A stretch of 24,641 bases of DNA from Vulcanimicrobiota bacterium (GTDB lineage Bacteria; Vulcanimicrobiota; Vulcanimicrobiia; Vulcanimicrobiales; Vulcanimicrobiaceae): the NCBI GenBank assembly GCA_003155175.1, contig PMFP01000089.1, positions 20,917 to 45,557 of the forward strand, in the 5' to 3' direction. Below the pieces are notes generated by a model. That model searched no databases. It was not told where the DNA came from and worked only from the letters and a program-made list of their open reading frames with translations. This document shows, in pieces, positions 1 through 7,084 of the stretch (position 1 is its first letter; each line of letters opens with the position of its first letter). Position numbers and translations under genes: made by a program.

Positions 1-338
1 TTCGTGCTCTCGCCGATCGAGATCACGGACGAATCGGGTAGCGTGAGCGAGCCCGCCGACGCATTGCCCGTAACGGCGTAATCGTCGTCGCCGAGCGGAA
101 TCATGGCATGAAGCGCGAGTGCCTCTTGAGCGCGATCCGGCAGCCGGTACGACACGCTGCCCTTGACGTTCGCGAGAACCTTATCGGCGCGTCCGTTCGG
201 GAAGGCGCTCGAGGCAGCGACGCGCGGATTTTGCGGAGCCCCTCGGCTACACGCGGTGTACGCCGTTGCCAGGATGCAGATGGCCAGGGCGAAGCCCCAC
301 GATCGTGGCATGGCACTCGCTTCGGTGATTCGACCCAT
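1..338 (-). CDS. FecR-like exported protein, putative lipoprotein (partial, 3' end off window)
   Basis: The reverse strand from about 338 to base 1 stays open and runs off the left edge. In-frame ATG codons lie at 338 and 311. From 311 the protein begins with a short positive stretch (MPRSW), a hydrophobic segment and a cysteine at about residue 21 (ATAYTAC), then a polar linker. This resembles a lipoprotein signal, although Tyr at -3 of the Cys is atypical, so a plain signal peptide is possible. After it come VKGSVSYRLPD and, about 40 residues on, TGNASAGSLTLPDSSVISIG, which fits the beta-rich FecR pattern (a G-x-V strand, then Tg-x-s-x-a-x-l-x-l-x-d-x-S-x-v). FecR-domain proteins are usually periplasmic sensors or scaffolds; the role here is unknown. 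The gene is divergent from the cyclase gene at 396. About 100 residues are visible and the C-terminus is missing. The strand and reading frame are fairly certain; the family is moderately so. Confidence 0.6.
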   Translation of the reverse strand, partial: MGRITEASAMPRSWGFALAICILATAYTACSRGAPQNPRVAASSAFPNGRADKVLANVKGSVSYRLPDRAQEALALHAMIPLGDDDYAVTGNASAGSLTLPDSSVISIGEST

Positions 339-395
339 TCTCTTGCGCCGACTCGATTAGGATGGGAGGAGCGCGAGCTGGGCGAAAAGGCGGCC
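339..395. promoter_or_regulatory. Divergent intergenic region between FecR-like gene and cyclase gene
   Basis: This gap of about 57 bases separates two divergent starts and must hold at least the 5' leader of one of them. A TAGGAT hexamer at 358-363 is a weak candidate -10 for the cyclase gene, but I see no matching -35 at 16-18 bases. An AAAGG stretch ending at 390 is a plausible ribosome binding site for the ATG at 396. Nothing stronger is visible. Confidence 0.3.
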
Positions 396-3182
396 ATGAG
401 CGCGACTCCGCCGACTGCCGACCGAGGCGTGCTCCCGAGCGGGACGGTAACGTTCGCCTTCACCGACATCGAGGGAAGCACGCAGCGCTGGGAACGGGAC
501 CGGGCTGCGATGGAAAGGATCGTCCGTCGCCACGACGACGTCGTGCGCACGGCGATCGAAGAGCATCGCGGCCACGTGTTCAAGACGGCGGGCGACGCAT
601 TCTGCGCGGCGTTCGCACGCCCGGAGGACGCGGTGTCGGCCATGCTCGTAGCGCAACGTAACGTTGCCGGGATCGATCCCGGCGACGGCGGGCTGCGCGT
701 CCGCGCGGCGATCCATACCGGCACGACCGACGAGCGGAACGGCGACTATTTCGGCGCCGCCGTGAACCGCGTCGCCCGGCTGCTGACGATCGGACACGGT
801 GGCCAAGTCCTGGTTTCGAGCGCTACGACCGATCTGGTGCTCGGCGACCTCCCTCCGGAGACGAGTCTGCGCGATCTCGGGGAGCATCGCTTGCGGGACC
901 TCGCTCGTCCCGAGCGCGTGTACCAGCTCGTCGCACCCGGCCTCGCGCACGACTTCCCGCCGCTGCGCTCGCTCGACGCTCTGCCGAACAACTTGCCGAA
1001 TCTGCCGACTTCGTTCGTCGGGCTCGATTCGGAGATTGCCGAGATAACGGCGTTGATTGAGAAACACAAGCTCGTCACGCTCGTCGGCTCGGGCGGAGTC
1101 GGCAAGACGCGCGCGTCGCTTCAGGTCGCCGCCGGCTTGCTCGAACGATGGAGCGACGGCGTGTGGTTCGTCGAGCTCGCGCCGCTCACCAGCGGTGATT
1201 ACGTCGTTCCCGCCGTCGCACAGGCGCTCAGGATCGCGTTGCCCGGCGAGGGAGATCCGGCCGAGAATTTGGTTCGCGCCTTGCAATCGAAGCGAATGCT
1301 TCTCGTGTTCGACAACTGCGAACAGGTCGTCGAAGCGACGGCGTGTCTGATCGCGGCCGTCTTACGCGGGTGTCCCAACGTCAAGATCGTCGCCTCGAGC
1401 CGCCAGGCCCTGAAAATTGCCGGCGAGATTACGTTTCGCGTACCCTCCCTCTCCTTTCCGGAGGCGGCGGGGTCGAAGCATCTCTCGGCCGCCGAAGCGG
1501 CGCGTTTTACGGCGGTAGCGCTTTTCGTCGAGCGGGCTCGAGCCGCCGACAATCGATTTCATCTGACCGACGAGAATGCCCCCGTCGTCGCAGACATCTG
1601 CCGGCGTCTCGATGGAATTCCTCTGGCGATCGAACTCGCTGCTTCGCGCGTGAAGATGCTCAGCCCGCGCCAACTCGGCAAGCTGCTCGACGAGCGTTTC
1701 CGCGTGCTGACGGGCGGTAGCCGCGACGTTCTCCCGCGACACCAAACCCTTCGCGCCTTGTTCGACTGGAGTGACGGCCTGCTCGACGAGCGCGAACGCG
1801 CGCTGTTCCGGCGCTTGGGGATTTTCGTCAACGGGTTCGCATTGGAGGGGGCGGTCGCCGTCGGATCCGGCGAGGACCTCGACGAACTCGACGTATTCGA
1901 CGTGCTCGCCTCGCTGCTTGACAAGTCTCTCGTTCAAGCCGATCCGCACGGTGATTCGTTGCGCTACCGTTTGCTCGAGTCCACGCGCGCCTACGCCGTT
2001 GAAAAACTCGAGGCAGCCGGCGAGCGCGATTTGGCGGAACGCCGCCATCTCCGCTACTTTCATGCGCTGTTCGCCGAGTTGCGTGCGCTCGCCGAGCGGA
2101 CCGCGCGGCGATCCGAGATATACGAAGCCTTTGGAACCGAACTTGAAGACACCCGGGCGGCGCTGGACTGGGCTCTGGTTCGAGGGGAAGTGCGGGAAGG
2201 CGCCGCCCTCCTCGCGTGGGTCGGCGATGCTTGGACGAGCGTCGGACTCGATTCGGAAGGCATCGCGCGAATCGAAGCGTATCTCGCCGCACTTCCCGAG
2301 AGCGAGTCGCTGCTGCTGGCGCGTCTGTCAACCACCTTGCCTCGTCTTCTCGACTACGCTCTCCTGAGGGATCGCGGAGTTGAGGTCGCTACGCGTGCGG
2401 TCTCGCACGCGCGGGCGAGCGGGGACGGCTCCGCGCTTGGTTGGGCGCTGGAGATCTACGCCTCGACGACGATGCTCCCGCACCGGTTCGACGACGCCGA
2501 AGAGGCGCTGGCCGAGGCCGAAGCGATCTCGGATGCGCCGACGGCGCTTCGCTTGGATCTGCTGCGGGCTCGGGCGATGCTGAGTTTTCTCAGCGGCGAC
2601 CTCGACGGCGCCGCACGGTTATACGAGCAACTGCTCGAGGAGCACCGCTCGCACGGAAACACGCATGCGGAACTCTCGATGGCGTCAAATCTGGCCGAAG
2701 CCGAGCACGCGCGGGGTGAGACGCAACGAGCGATCGAGATCACTCGCCGCGCGCTGTCGACGGCGCGAGCCGGCGCCGGCAAGGCCGTGCTCGCAACCAT
2801 GCTCCACAATCTCGCGGGCTATCTCGTCGCGGCGGGAGATTTGCCCGCCGCCGAGGCCGCGGCTCGCGAAGCGATCGACATCCATGCCGGGCCGGAGCCG
2901 AATCCCGCCTACACGGCCGTGGGCATCGAGCACCTCGCGCTCCTCTTTGCACTGCGCGGCGATCTCGGTCGCGCGGCTACGCTGGAAGGCTACGCGGATG
3001 CCACCCTTCGGCAGTATGGCTTCAAACGTGAATTCACCGAACGAACGACGCACGAACGTCTCCAAGACATCCTTAGGGCGGCGCTCCCGCCCGAGGACCT
3101 CGCGCGACGCACGAAAACGGGCGCGGCGCTCAAGGCGCACGACGCCATCGCGCTCGCCGTTCAAGATCTCATAGATGAATGA
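396..3182 (+). CDS. Class III adenylate/guanylate cyclase - NB-ARC ATPase - TPR signalling protein
   Basis: The product is about 928 aa. An N-terminal class III cyclase domain (residues ~15-180) carries FTDIEGST with metal-binding D24, KTAGDAF with the second metal Asp and a purine-contacting Lys, and NRVARL with the Asn/Arg pair that stabilises the transition state, so catalysis looks intact. Next is an NB-ARC/AAA-type ATPase: P-loop GSGGVGKT near residue 231, Walker B LLVFDN near 302, and GIPLAIELAASR near 408. A winged-helix region (LFRRLGIFVNGF) follows, then a long alpha-helical TPR-like C-terminus (~560-900). I see no LuxR-type DNA-binding domain at the end. This architecture is known as a STAND-type signalling ATPase fused to a cyclase; the ligand and nucleotide are unknown. 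I chose ATG 396 because AAAGG lies five bases upstream and the open frame before it overlaps the divergent FecR-like gene. Its 3' end overlaps the convergent small gene by 14 bases. Confidence 0.9.
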   Translation: MSATPPTADRGVLPSGTVTFAFTDIEGSTQRWERDRAAMERIVRRHDDVVRTAIEEHRGHVFKTAGDAFCAAFARPEDAVSAMLVAQRNVAGIDPGDGGLRVRAAIHTGTTDERNGDYFGAAVNRVARLLTIGHGGQVLVSSATTDLVLGDLPPETSLRDLGEHRLRDLARPERVYQLVAPGLAHDFPPLRSLDALPNNLPNLPTSFVGLDSEIAEITALIEKHKLVTLVGSGGVGKTRASLQVAAGLLERWSDGVWFVELAPLTSGDYVVPAVAQALRIALPGEGDPAENLVRALQSKRMLLVFDNCEQVVEATACLIAAVLRGCPNVKIVASSRQALKIAGEITFRVPSLSFPEAAGSKHLSAAEAARFTAVALFVERARAADNRFHLTDENAPVVADICRRLDGIPLAIELAASRVKMLSPRQLGKLLDERFRVLTGGSRDVLPRHQTLRALFDWSDGLLDERERALFRRLGIFVNGFALEGAVAVGSGEDLDELDVFDVLASLLDKSLVQADPHGDSLRYRLLESTRAYAVEKLEAAGERDLAERRHLRYFHALFAELRALAERTARRSEIYEAFGTELEDTRAALDWALVRGEVREGAALLAWVGDAWTSVGLDSEGIARIEAYLAALPESESLLLARLSTTLPRLLDYALLRDRGVEVATRAVSHARASGDGSALGWALEIYASTTMLPHRFDDAEEALAEAEAISDAPTALRLDLLRARAMLSFLSGDLDGAARLYEQLLEEHRSHGNTHAELSMASNLAEAEHARGETQRAIEITRRALSTARAGAGKAVLATMLHNLAGYLVAAGDLPAAEAAAREAIDIHAGPEPNPAYTAVGIEHLALLFALRGDLGRAATLEGYADATLRQYGFKREFTERTTHERLQDILRAALPPEDLARRTKTGAALKAHDAIALAVQDLIDE

Positions 3183-3360
3183 TCTTTGCATCCATGTGGA
3201 CTTTGGGGTTGCCTCCTTTGGCAGCTTCCGCTTTTGCCGCATCGATGTCCTTTTTTAAGGCCGCGGCGAATTCTTTGTCGTGTATGGTCACCTTGCCGTG
3301 CTCGAAGTGGAACTCATCGACGGTGAGGTCCTTGCTGCAGTGTTCCTTGTGATCGCTCAT
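3169..3360 (-). CDS. Small charged peptide, candidate RiPP precursor for the adjacent radical SAM enzyme
   Basis: The product is 63 aa, with ATG at 3360 and a good GAGGGG ribosome binding site nine bases upstream. It lies 18 bases downstream of the radical SAM C-methyltransferase gene on the same strand. The sequence is rich in Lys, His, Asp/Glu and Ala. It has one Cys (C8), an amphipathic middle (about residues 29-48, EFAAALKKDIDAAKAEAAK), then GG at 49-50 and a 13-residue tail NPKVHMDAKIIHL. A helical leader followed by a double glycine and a short tail is what one might expect of a precursor, but no peptidase or exporter gene is in the window. A loose internal similarity (KVTIHDK at 23-29, KVHMDAK at 53-59) may mark modified or recognised elements. 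I do not recognise a named precursor family. Its coding status is supported by the ribosome binding site and operon position; precursor function is inference. It could instead be an unrelated small protein. Confidence 0.65.
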   Translation of the reverse strand: MSDHKEHCSKDLTVDEFHFEHGKVTIHDKEFAAALKKDIDAAKAEAAKGGNPKVHMDAKIIHL

Positions 3361-3369
3361 GATTGATTT

Positions 3370-3375
3370 CCCCTC
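3370..3375 (-). promoter_or_regulatory. Ribosome binding site of the 63-aa peptide gene
   Basis: The minus strand reads GAGGGG nine bases before ATG 3360, inside the gap after the radical SAM stop codon. It is one of the clearest Shine-Dalgarno matches in the window and supports the small frame being translated. Confidence 0.6.
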
Positions 3376-3378
3376 GCA

Positions 3379-5364
3379 TTAGCTTGCGTATTCCGGTGCT
3401 ACCGATTTAAACTCGCGTAGCGGTAACGATAGTTCGTCTTCTTTATTCCCCTCCCCATTCTTCCTAAAATACTCGAGAAGCCGCTGACGAACTTCCGCCG
3501 AGGGCGAATACGTACCGGCTCGTACCGCCAGGCTCAGATAGCGGCCTTGCGATGCGAGGAGCGCTCCCTCCCGGACCAACCGATCCAGGTCCTCGCGGAC
3601 GGTCTTTTCGGGCATGTCGGCCGTCGCGAAGGCCGCGGTGATTTGGTCCGCGCTTTTTGCAGAGTCGCAAAAGCGATAGATCTCCGCATGGACGGAGTCG
3701 AGCGCCAAGATGCGCGGATCGAGTTGGCGCAAATCGAACAACACGATGCGATCGCCCTTGTCAACGAAGAAGAAGGCATACTCATGCTGGTTCCGTTGCC
3801 ATTCTCCAAGGGCCGCGCGCAGCGGAGCCGAGTAGGACTCGACATCTTGGGGCGAGCTATATTGGAACTGGAAGTAGTACGCGAGATTGCGCCTCGCCGC
3901 CTCGCTCAGGGAGCCGTAAACGATATCGTACGATTCGAAGGGCTTTACGTCTCGAAGCCCGTTTTGGCGCGGCTCCTTGAAATTCGGGCTGAACCGATCG
4001 AGTCGAATGGGCGAGTAGTATGCCGGAGCCTCGAGGTGGCGGATCTGGGGAACTAGTCTGGTCATCTCTTCGTAAGCGCCGGGGTTCTCGCGGGGAAACC
4101 CCCAGATGAGATTCCAGTGCGGACGAACGCCGAGCTCGGCGCACCATTTTAAGAGTTGCAGGTTTTGCAACGCGGAGACGCCCTTTTTCATAAGGCGCAG
4201 CACCGAGTCGTGCAAACTCTCGATGCCCGGCTGGATTTCGATGATGTTTGCATCGCGAAGCGCGCGCACTTGGGCTTTCGTGAGGTTGGCCTTCACTTCG
4301 TAGAACAGCGTGACCGGCTTCTCGAGCGCCGCCAGCGCGGGTATGAAATCCTCAAAAAAGCGCATGTCGAGAATGTTGTCGACGACCGATACGGAGTAAT
4401 CGGGGTGTGAGGAGGCCAGGAATTCGAGTTCTCGCATCGCGCGGCCGGCGGACTTACTGCGAAAGGCCATGGTCGTGCCGTTCAGCCCGCAAAACGTGCA
4501 GTGGTGTTTGGCGCCCCACCAGCAACCCCGTGACGTTTCAAACGGTATGCTCTGGCCTTCCGTTCGTGGAAAAGCGTCCGCCCATTGCCGGAAGTAGTCG
4601 TCGTAGGCGGGCAGCGGCAAGGCGTCCAAGTCGGTAATCGTCGCAGCAGGCCCGACGGCTTCGGGCGAACTCCGATGAAAAACGCCGGGAATCTCCGCCG
4701 GCTCGCCGGCGCGCAGCGCTCTGACGAGGGCGGGGAACGCCGCGTCGCCTTCGCCGGAAACGACGAAGTCGACTTGAGGGAATTGCCGGACGAGTTCGCG
4801 GCCCATGACGTCTTCGCAATTCGCGCCCCCGAAAACGACGGTAACGCTGCGATCCGCCGCCTTAATGCGCTGGGCGAGCGCGAGAGAGGCGACGTGCTGC
4901 TGGAACACGCTTGTAAAACCGACGATCGTCGGCTCGAATTCCAAGACCTCGACCGTCGCTTCGTCGAGGAAGCACTCGACCTGGTTGCGGATCGCCTCGG
5001 CGTCCCGGGCGAAGGCTTCTAGGCTCTTCCAGTGCCCGCGACCGGCGTTCGGACCGTCGTCGAAGCATCCTTGGGATGCGAGCAGTTGGTAGTATCCGTC
5101 GATCGCGTCCTTATCGGACGTCCCGAAGAGCGCGTCGCGAAACAGCCACTCGCCGACGAGCATGTGACTGCGCGGGTTCCCTTCGGATACCGCGACGTAA
5201 CGTTCCAGGCCGATGCGCCGTGCGAACTCGATCGTGAAATACCGCGAACGGTTGTCGACGCCGTCGCGCGTCAGCGCGGCGGAAAGCAGCCCCAACGCGA
5301 TGGACGGCGAGAGGAGGGGCCCGAAAGGCATGCTCGCCAAGAGCACGCGCGCGCCCTTCGTCAT
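3379..5364 (-). CDS. B12-binding radical SAM protein, RiPP maturation C-methyltransferase type
   Basis: The product is 661 aa. The N-terminus starts with LLASMPFGPLLSPSIALGLL, the characteristic opening of bacteriocin/RiPP-maturation radical SAM proteins (the rSAM_ocin_1, RiPP C-methyltransferase group). A cobalamin-binding-like domain covers roughly residues 1-230, with GGANCEDVMG and VVSGEGDAAFP. The radical SAM core has the family's unusual CX7CX2C cluster motif: C281, C289 and C292 in SRGCWWGAKHHCTFCG. ETSRGCWWGA, DNILDMRFFE, IQPGIESL, MKKGVSALQNLQLLKWC and PIRLDRFSP are all typical of the group. The C-terminus (~560-640) looks like a small winged-helix module and may bind the peptide. 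Such enzymes methylate unactivated carbons of ribosomal peptides using SAM, cobalamin and a 4Fe-4S cluster. The start lies two bases after the stop of the upstream membrane-protein gene, so translational coupling is likely. The substrate is inferred to be the downstream 63-aa peptide. Confidence 0.9.
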   Translation of the reverse strand: MTKGARVLLASMPFGPLLSPSIALGLLSAALTRDGVDNRSRYFTIEFARRIGLERYVAVSEGNPRSHMLVGEWLFRDALFGTSDKDAIDGYYQLLASQGCFDDGPNAGRGHWKSLEAFARDAEAIRNQVECFLDEATVEVLEFEPTIVGFTSVFQQHVASLALAQRIKAADRSVTVVFGGANCEDVMGRELVRQFPQVDFVVSGEGDAAFPALVRALRAGEPAEIPGVFHRSSPEAVGPAATITDLDALPLPAYDDYFRQWADAFPRTEGQSIPFETSRGCWWGAKHHCTFCGLNGTTMAFRSKSAGRAMRELEFLASSHPDYSVSVVDNILDMRFFEDFIPALAALEKPVTLFYEVKANLTKAQVRALRDANIIEIQPGIESLHDSVLRLMKKGVSALQNLQLLKWCAELGVRPHWNLIWGFPRENPGAYEEMTRLVPQIRHLEAPAYYSPIRLDRFSPNFKEPRQNGLRDVKPFESYDIVYGSLSEAARRNLAYYFQFQYSSPQDVESYSAPLRAALGEWQRNQHEYAFFFVDKGDRIVLFDLRQLDPRILALDSVHAEIYRFCDSAKSADQITAAFATADMPEKTVREDLDRLVREGALLASQGRYLSLAVRAGTYSPSAEVRQRLLEYFRKNGEGNKEDELSLPLREFKSVAPEYAS

Positions 5365-5366
5365 TG

Positions 5367-5924
5367 CTATAACTTAGCGGGCCGGCGGCTGGTTCGAAAC
5401 GGCGGATCGTCGTTGTCGTACCAATCCATCGCCGCGTCGTAGAGATACTCGAAATTCTCGGCCGAGTACGCATTGTTTTTGCGGCGCAATTCGAAGTAGC
5501 CGCACGTCTCGAGCTTCTGCCACATCTCGCGAATGAGCGGTCCGCAGTAGTCGGCGATGAGAACGGTATCGAGCAGCCCGTGGCGCGCGTACGTGCCGAT
5601 TTTCTCGAACGTCTGCACGACCAGGATTTCTTTGTGCTCGGATTCGTCCAGCGCGTGAAACGGAACGAGCACGTCGTCGCGGAAGCGCGCGTCACGCATG
5701 CGTGCGTCCAGTTCGTTTTCGACGAACAAGCGTGCCGCACGGAATTCGGCCGTCTCGAGATCCGCGAAAGCGCTCATCGTACCCTCGAGCTGCGTCGAGT
5801 GCCTCAGATGCTCGAGCTGATCGCCGGCAAGACGAATCTGCCGGTATCCGACGGCGACCGTAGCCGCGATCACGACGGCGGTAACCGCGGTGGAAATTGC
5901 CGTTACCGCTTCCCATGAAACCAT
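5367..5924 (-). CDS. Membrane-anchored protein of unknown function, DUF4760-like
   Basis: The product is about 185 aa from ATG 5924 (MVSWEAVTAIST). One N-terminal membrane segment (~8-27, TAISTAVTAVVIAATVAVGY) is followed by a soluble, mostly helical, acidic domain containing QLEHLRHSTQLEGTMSAFAD and ending with EYLYDAAMDWYDND. The layout resembles the DUF4760 group of single-pass proteins, but I do not know a function for these. An upstream in-frame ATG or GTG would extend the frame to 5981, into the preceding gene, so I prefer 5924, seven bases after the preceding stop. The stop lies two bases before the radical SAM start, which argues that the two are co-translated. It might anchor or assist the modification system at the membrane, but that is only suggested by position. 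Confidence 0.7.
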   Translation of the reverse strand: MVSWEAVTAISTAVTAVVIAATVAVGYRQIRLAGDQLEHLRHSTQLEGTMSAFADLETAEFRAARLFVENELDARMRDARFRDDVLVPFHALDESEHKEILVVQTFEKIGTYARHGLLDTVLIADYCGPLIREMWQKLETCGYFELRRKNNAYSAENFEYLYDAAMDWYDNDDPPFRTSRRPAKL

Positions 5925-5931
5925 GCCGGCG

Positions 5932-6390
5932 CTATTCGTTCGTTTCCGGAAGTGGGTGGTGCGTTTCGCGCTTGACGACATTCTTGGTGATGAAGTAACC
6001 GGCCAAACAGATGCCGCTGCAGATCAGCGACGCGACGACGACGAACGCCATGATCGTGCCGCTTTCCGCCGTCGCTCCCGATGCGATGCCTGCGTAGCCG
6101 CCCTGAGGTCCGGAGGTGAGCCGCTCGTTGGTTTGGATCACCATCAACCAGCCGGCGAAGATCACGACGACCCACTCGACCGCACCGAACAAGAACGCGC
6201 GCGATGCGACGTGGGCCGGCGTCGGCGCCTTGCGCAAGAAGAGCCACGACGAGAGCGGCCAACCCATCGAGAAGCCGAGGACGGCAAGTCCCGCGGCTGC
6301 GTCACCTTTGCCACCGAACGTCATCAACCCGATGAGCGCGAGGATTAGCGCCGAGACAAAGCCCATCGCTATGCCGAGAAATATCCGCAT
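5932..6390 (-). CDS. Small integral membrane protein, unknown function
   Basis: The product is about 152 aa with four likely membrane segments: roughly residues 2-24 (FLGIAMGFVSALILALIGLM), 34-52, 66-86 and 112-135 (IMAFVVVASLICSGICLAGY), then a charged tail. I do not recognise a family. A GTG at 6396 is also in frame, but ATG 6390 is favoured because GGGAG lies seven bases before it and would be only one base from the GTG. It is the first gene of the same-strand unit that leads into the DUF4760-like gene, the radical SAM gene and the small peptide gene. Whether it belongs functionally with them, for example as an export or immunity protein, cannot be told from sequence. Confidence 0.7.
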   Translation of the reverse strand: MRIFLGIAMGFVSALILALIGLMTFGGKGDAAAGLAVLGFSMGWPLSSWLFLRKAPTPAHVASRAFLFGAVEWVVVIFAGWLMVIQTNERLTSGPQGGYAGIASGATAESGTIMAFVVVASLICSGICLAGYFITKNVVKRETHHPLPETNE

Positions 6391-6472
6391 CTCCACACTC
6401 CCAAGAACGGAAGCAACGCCTTCCTGGAACTCGAAGGTTTGCCCTGCGCGGGAAAGACGTCCGGCTGGGGTG

Positions 6473-7084
6473 TTATCCGGATCCCATATCGAGAGCGAGC
6501 GCCACGATGCGCGCGGCTACGTCCGCGCATCGCGGCCCCTCGCGCGCGAGCCAGGTGGCTTGACGCCAGTTCCGCGGTAAGAGCAGCGCGCGCGCCGGGT
6601 TGAGCCAGTCGGGTGAAAGTTCCGTGCGCGGCGTGTCGAGAATTACCCGCACGGCCGCCAGACGGTTCGTTACGATCAGCGCCGTCTCCATGTCCGCGCC
6701 GGCGAAGCCTTTACGCGCCCAATCGCGCCGCGCGTTCCCCGTCACCAGCGTATCGCTCGTGAGCAGCGGTGCCGCGAGGGGCGCATAGCCCAAGCGACGT
6801 GCGGCGTCGCGAAGGCGCGCGGTCCATTCCACGTCGCACGTTCGCCACGTCCCTTGCGACGTCCGCGCCGAATCCGGTATGAGAACCGTTCCGGTCGGGT
6901 GATCCTCGTCGAGTCCGCCCGCTAAACCGCAGCTGATCGCAACGCCGAAGGATTCGCCGCGACGTAGTTTCGCGAGCGCGATTCCCGCGTCGACGACGCG
7001 GGCGCCACGCGCGTGGCGGCGAACCGCTCGCGCTTCGAGGCTCGTCGCCACGAGCACGGCGATGTCGTCAGGCGGCGTATCCAC
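6473..7084 (-). CDS. hpnG: Hopanoid-associated phosphorylase (adenosylhopane phosphorylase)
   Basis: The product is about 203 aa and belongs to the nucleoside phosphorylase family. HpnG removes adenine from adenosylhopane to give phosphoribohopane, the branch point to bacteriohopanepolyols. Visible features are LVATSLEARAV at the N-terminus, VAISCGLAGGL (~45-55), HPTGTVLIPD, and AGADMETALIV (~130), which is the substrate-binding Met-Glu region of the fold. GTG 7084 gives the family's usual length and a 17-base overlap with the end of hpnA. A longer frame to 7171 has no family-like sequence. It is the last gene of the seven-gene hopanoid operon and ends about 80 bases before the next same-strand gene at 6390. 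No clear terminator is visible in that gap. Confidence 0.88.
   Translation of the reverse strand: MDTPPDDIAVLVATSLEARAVRRHARGARVVDAGIALAKLRRGESFGVAISCGLAGGLDEDHPTGTVLIPDSARTSQGTWRTCDVEWTARLRDAARRLGYAPLAAPLLTSDTLVTGNARRDWARKGFAGADMETALIVTNRLAAVRVILDTPRTELSPDWLNPARALLLPRNWRQATWLAREGPRCADVAARIVALALDMGSG

Noticed and set aside
108..395. N-terminal extension of the cyclase gene
   Set aside because: It overlaps the divergent FecR-like gene, lacks family similarity, and ATG 396 has a ribosome binding site just before the conserved domain.
357..1286. Long minus-strand open frame (309 codons) inside the cyclase gene, and similar ones at 1362-2063
   Set aside because: They are antisense to a protein with clear cyclase and ATPase motifs, have low-complexity Arg/Ala/Glu composition, and show no recognisable domain. 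They are typical shadows in GC-rich DNA.
3210..3215. Double-glycine leader cleavage site in the small peptide
   Set aside because: GG at residues 49-50 is suggestive, but the hydrophobic spacing of classical GG leaders is weak and no peptidase-transporter gene is in the window, so I do not annotate it as a cleavage site.
6420..6445. Possible hairpin CCTTC / GAAGG in the gap between hpnG and the small membrane protein gene
   Set aside because: The stem has only five base pairs and no proper T-run follows on either strand, so it does not qualify as an intrinsic terminator.
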